From positions 434,001 to 498,000 of the forward strand of contig NZ_JAFAIX010000004.1 of assembly GCF_019236475.1 (NCBI RefSeq): DNA of 64,000 bases, in the 5' to 3' direction. Source of the stretch: Chitinophaga sp. GTDB taxonomy: Bacteria > Bacteroidota > Bacteroidia > Chitinophagales > Chitinophagaceae. Shown in pieces: positions 61,164 through 64,000 of the stretch. A model generated the notes under the pieces. The model saw only the letters and a program-made list of their open reading frames with translations, had not been told where the DNA came from and made no database searches. The position numbers and the translations under genes are program-made. Numbering within the stretch: the stretch's first letter is position 1; the number at the start of each line of letters is the position of its first letter.

Positions 61164-62747
61164 ATGCTGCAACAAGAATCATTGATTGAATACGGCTCGC
61201 GCAGGGTGATCATCACGATCACCGCTATATTCTGTGCGCTGCTGGAAATCGTGGATACCACGATCGTGAATGTGGCATTGAATGATATGCGTGGTAATAT
61301 GGGGGCAACCATGAGTGAAATCGGATGGGTGATTACGGCTTACGCTATCGGTAACGTAATCATCGTTCCAATGACTAGCTGGTTGTCTCAGCAATTTGGT
61401 CGCCGTAACTATTTCGCGGCCTCCATCATCATATTTACAGTGTCTTCCTTCCTTTGCGGTAACGCAACGGCCATGTGGGAACTTGTTTTGTTCCGTTTCA
61501 TCCAAGGTCTTGGTGGTGGTGCACTCCTGGTAACTTCCCAAACCATTATTACTGAAAGCTATCCGCCGGAAAAACGCGGTATTGCACAGGCAATCTATGG
61601 TTTAGGGGTCATCATCGGCCCTACGCTCGGTCCTCCATTGGGTGGTTTTATCACGGACAACTATTCCTGGCCTTATATCTTCTATATTAATATACCCATT
61701 GGCGTTATCGCTACCCTGCTGACACTCCAGTTTGTACGCAGTCCGAAATATGGGGAGAAAAAGTCCATGAGTGAAGTCGATTTCCTCGGCATCATACTAC
61801 TAGCGCTCTGTGTAGGTTCCCTACAATATGTATTGGAACGTGGTCAGGAAGACGATTGGTTCAATGATCCGATTATCACAGCCCTCGCTACCACTAGTGC
61901 CATGGCACTGTTCTTATTCATCTGGCGCGAGCTGACCTATAAGAACCCCATTGTAGAATTGAGGGTATTGAAGAACGGAAATCTAAGAGTAGGTACTATT
62001 CTCTCGTTTATCCTGGGCTTCGGTTTGTATGGGTCTACCTTCATCATTCCGCTGTATACACAAGGTTTGCTGGGATGGACCGCTACACAGTCCGGTTTGC
62101 TCATGGTACCTGCAGCATTAACGACGGCATTCATGATGCCGATTATCGGTAAGATGCTGGAAAAAGGAATACCGCAACAGTATCTCGTAGCGGCAGGTAT
62201 GTTCCTCTTCTTCGTGTATAGCTTCTGGGGATATAAAATTATTACACCATCCGATACCGGTTCAGAGTCCTTCTTCTGGATGCTGATTGTGCGCGGGGTA
62301 GGTATGGGGCTGCTCTTCATTCCTATCACCACACTGGCACTTTCTTCTCTGAAAGGACAGCAGATTGGCCAGGGCGCCGCCTTTACCGGTATGATGCGTC
62401 AGTTGGGAGGTTCCTTTGGTGTGGCGTTGATCACTACTTTCATGACACGCCGTACCCAAATGCACCGCAACGACTTAATACCTTACCTGAATACGAATAA
62501 CCCGGATGTGATCAACCGTATCAACAACATGACGGCCAACTTCATGTCTAAAGGGTACGATCCAAAAGTGGCGAAAGGAATGGCTTATCAAATGATGGAT
62601 TTCAGTGTTACCAAACAGGCTTCCGTTCAGTCTTACATGGATGTGTTCCTGTACTTGGGGCTGATGTTCCTGATCTGTATTCCATTCGTATTAATGGTAA
62701 AAGCTAAGAAACAGCAAGGAAAACTGGATGCTAGTGCGATGCACTAA
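61164..62747 (+). CDS. EmrB/QacA-type DHA2 multidrug transporter
   Basis: 527 residues with 14 membrane spans. First-helix ALLEIVDTTIVNVALNDMRG, motif A-like QQFGRRNYFA, motif C GLGVIIGPTLGPPLGGFI and C-terminal MGLLFIPITTLALSSLKGQQ. It is a paralogue of the pump at 18669 (same helical signatures, TIVNVAL/SIVNVAL). Inner-membrane proton-drug antiporter of the TetR-TolC-EmrA-EmrB operon; a hairpin terminator follows. Confidence 0.93.
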   Translation: MLQQESLIEYGSRRVIITITAIFCALLEIVDTTIVNVALNDMRGNMGATMSEIGWVITAYAIGNVIIVPMTSWLSQQFGRRNYFAASIIIFTVSSFLCGNATAMWELVLFRFIQGLGGGALLVTSQTIITESYPPEKRGIAQAIYGLGVIIGPTLGPPLGGFITDNYSWPYIFYINIPIGVIATLLTLQFVRSPKYGEKKSMSEVDFLGIILLALCVGSLQYVLERGQEDDWFNDPIITALATTSAMALFLFIWRELTYKNPIVELRVLKNGNLRVGTILSFILGFGLYGSTFIIPLYTQGLLGWTATQSGLLMVPAALTTAFMMPIIGKMLEKGIPQQYLVAAGMFLFFVYSFWGYKIITPSDTGSESFFWMLIVRGVGMGLLFIPITTLALSSLKGQQIGQGAAFTGMMRQLGGSFGVALITTFMTRRTQMHRNDLIPYLNTNNPDVINRINNMTANFMSKGYDPKVAKGMAYQMMDFSVTKQASVQSYMDVFLYLGLMFLICIPFVLMVKAKKQQGKLDASAMH

Positions 62748-62807
62748 GTGGACAGTTCACTATAAAAATATTGTTGCAATAACAGTGTAACAGTTGTAGG
62801 TTTAGGT

Positions 62808-62840
62808 AAATAAGCCCCGATATTCATCGGGGCTTTATTA
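62808..62840. terminator. Bidirectional terminator after emrB
   Basis: AAATAAGCCCCGAT and its complement ATCGGGGCTTTATTA (from about 62808 to 62840) form a stem around a four-base loop (62822-62825). It separates emrB from the convergent DUF962 gene (stop at 62844). Confidence 0.85.
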
Positions 62841-62843
62841 TTT

Positions 62844-63305
62844 TCAGATGGGAATACCTGCTTTTTTGTAGAGGAAACTTAGTAACCAGGCGGGGCCTAT
62901 CAGCAGGAACTGTAAATCCTTGAAGAAAGAAGGCTTGGCCCCCTCAATTTTATGACCTATAAACTGCCCTATCCAGGCCAACACGAAAATAACCAGGGAT
63001 AATATCCAAGGGGTTACCCCGAAGTTCTCCAATATCCGCCAGACCCACAGGCATAGTATGCAAAAGATGAGCATACCCGCACTCAGACTCGGCGATAATC
63101 GCACATAATACACCAATACCAGTGCCAAAGCAATATGCGCCACCGTCAATTGTAATCCCCCTACGTCATAAGGCAGCGGTATGCTATAAAGCAAACCGAC
63201 AATACTGAAAAATATAGCAGGTACACAAATCCAGTGAATGGTTTTGTTGACTGGGTTACGGTGGCTGGTACCATATTCATCCAGCCAAGACTGTACTGTT
63301 CTCAT
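62844..63305 (-). CDS. Mpo1-like (DUF962) membrane protein
   Basis: 153 residues. SHRNPVNKTIHWICVPAIFF carries the conserved His motif of the DUF962/Mpo1 family (iron-binding in the yeast 2-hydroxy fatty-acid dioxygenase), followed by four membrane spans and the C-terminal GHKIEGAKPSFFKDLQFLLI with its conserved His and PAWLLSFLYKK. Function in bacteria is inferred from the yeast enzyme. Confidence 0.9.
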   Translation of the reverse strand: MRTVQSWLDEYGTSHRNPVNKTIHWICVPAIFFSIVGLLYSIPLPYDVGGLQLTVAHIALALVLVYYVRLSPSLSAGMLIFCILCLWVWRILENFGVTPWILSLVIFVLAWIGQFIGHKIEGAKPSFFKDLQFLLIGPAWLLSFLYKKAGIPI

Positions 63306-63367
63306 GAATAGATCTGGTTGTTAGTTACTATTAATATACAAAAAAAGAGTTTAAAATCCTCCTTTCT

Positions 63368-63498
63368 GTTGCCCCTGCCCAACGGGCAGGGACGATGAAA
63401 AAAAGACCAAACCTGACGTCGCAGACGTCAGGTTCGGTCTTTTGATATTTAAATCGACATCGAAGATGTCGATTTGGTCTGTTCCGCCCAAAGGGCGG
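63368..63498 (+). repeat. Paired-hairpin repeat, copy 6 (extended)
   Basis: Hairpin A at 63368-63396 (GTTGCCCCTGCCC, imperfect outer pairs), hairpin B at 63401-63443 (20-base arms, one mismatch, centre GACGTC-GCA-GACGTC), then a second B-like hairpin at 63451-63475 (AAATCGACATC-GAA-GATGTCGATTT) and a short CCGCCC-AAA-GGGCGG at 63484-63498. No plus-strand gene ends upstream; both neighbours are minus-strand genes. Confidence 0.8.
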
Positions 63499-63528
63499 TG
63501 ACGCTGCGCTGAGCTTTTGAATTAAATC

Positions 63529-64000
63529 TTATCTGATTTGTATAGATTTCATCCCTTCATGGCCATAAAAGACAGGGAAATACATCAATTCCGCCCTCGC
63601 CGGATTCAACTGGAAAGTCCCACTGTATCTCGGCATCAGTTCTATACTGAACACATGTTGTCCTTTACGCAGTTGCTGACAGAAAATACTCACTTTGTGA
63701 TAGTTATATTCTCTATGTACTTCAGAACCCCAGTAGGATTGCGGTTTTCCGTTATAGGAACATCCAGCAGGAATAGGCACTTCTATCATGACATATTCTG
63801 CATCTGCTGTCACCTCCACATTTACTTTCAGGGTAACTGGTTCGCCGCCATGAAGGGTTTTAACAGTATCGCCTTTTTGTTGGAACCAGGAACGCAATAG
63901 GAATGCGCCATCTTTCACTGTTGGTTGCGGGTTATGATGTTGCTGCCAGGCGTTAAAGTAGATGGTTCTACCACCAGACCTGTTTACCGCCAACGCCGTA
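63529..64000 (-). CDS. Alpha-2-macroglobulin-like protein, C-terminal part
   Basis: The frame is open to the window edge; about 157 codons are seen. The sequence GDTVKTLHGGEPVTLKVNVE, YVMIEVPIPAGCSYNGKPQ, REYNYHKVSIFCQQLRKGQH and LNPARAELMYFPVFYGHEGM is the C-terminal receptor-binding/MG10 region of bacterial alpha-2-macroglobulins (YfaS type). The bulk of the gene, including bait region and thioester if present, lies beyond the window. Confidence 0.85.
   Translation of the reverse strand, partial: TALAVNRSGGRTIYFNAWQQHHNPQPTVKDGAFLLRSWFQQKGDTVKTLHGGEPVTLKVNVEVTADAEYVMIEVPIPAGCSYNGKPQSYWGSEVHREYNYHKVSIFCQQLRKGQHVFSIELMPRYSGTFQLNPARAELMYFPVFYGHEGMKSIQIR

Noticed and set aside
24616..63498. 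CRISPR array or integron-like site array as explanation for the GACGTC-core repeats
   Set aside because: Repeats are scattered over 39 kb, one per gene end, with no spacer pattern and no cas or integrase gene.
1..64000. tRNA, rRNA, prophage or insertion-sequence genes
   Set aside because: None of the expected motifs (transposase DDE, integrase RxxHxxY, tRNA cloverleaf) was recognised; only a visual scan was possible, so short RNAs may be missed.

Overview
The window is about 64 kb of chromosomal DNA from a member of the Bacteroidota, most likely Chitinophagaceae and Chitinophaga-like. The signs are many outer-membrane barrels, lipoproteins and TolC/adaptor efflux sets, a DUF4251 protein, an ECF41-type sigma factor, tandem acyltransferase-3 proteins, a terpene synthase, a tricorn-like peptidase, and several promoter candidates of the Bacteroidota type TTTG-N19/20-TAnnTTTG. 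The organism call is inferred from protein families; no rRNA, tRNA, CRISPR array, insertion sequence or prophage was recognised.

Layout. 1-4.7 kb: 3' truncated thioredoxin-type protein, a secreted tetrapeptide-repeat protein, then a run of a proline-rich exported protein, an outer-membrane barrel and an OmpR/histidine-kinase pair. 4.8-17.8 kb: three acyltransferase-3 proteins (two tandem), an M57 lipoprotein protease, an ECF sigma factor, a JAMM-like exported protein, an esterase, an M20 peptidase, a DUF2490 protein and a PMT/ArnT-type glycosyltransferase. 17.9-20.9 kb: a TetR - DHA2 pump - SDR operon with near-identical palindromic operators before both tetR and the pump gene. 21.2-23 kb: an ECF41 sigma operon with a carboxymuconolactone-decarboxylase-like partner and a matching promoter. 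23.3-30.6 kb: DUF3472 lipoprotein, Pth2, esterase, DinB-like protein, a lipoprotein of unknown role, a class I terpene synthase and a convergent hybrid histidine kinase. 30.9-40 kb: tricorn-like S41 peptidase, DUF92 membrane protein and a TolC-MacA-MacB export operon. 41-49 kb: small metabolic and regulatory genes, a self-cleaving-type XRE-S24 repressor, YwbE, a pseudouridine synthase, xseA-xseB and DoxX. 49-57 kb: two tandem small membrane paralogues, a GH2 beta-galactosidase, DNA polymerase IV, an ankyrin-repeat protein, DUF4251 and a HAD phosphatase. 57.8-62.7 kb: a second complete TetR-TolC-EmrA-EmrB efflux operon with its own operator. The window ends in Mpo1-like DUF962 and the 3' end of an alpha-2-macroglobulin-like gene.

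The most unusual signal is not a gene. Six intergenic loci carry the same two-part repeat: a GC-rich hairpin A (TGCCC-loop-GGGCA, with compensatory base changes between copies) followed by a long perfect or near-perfect hairpin B with a constant centre (GACGTC-GCA-GACGTC in most copies) and outer arms that differ at every locus yet stay self-complementary. Five of six copies sit directly 3' of a gene in the same orientation, including one on the minus strand, and hairpin B looks like a bidirectional intrinsic terminator. It looks like a dispersed terminator-repeat family, and I do not recognise a described one that matches it.

Other structures worth attention are a 35-bp imperfect inverted repeat between emrA and emrB, a decayed 74-bp tandem duplication of the 3' end of the histidine kinase gene, and clear operator sites for two TetR regulators.
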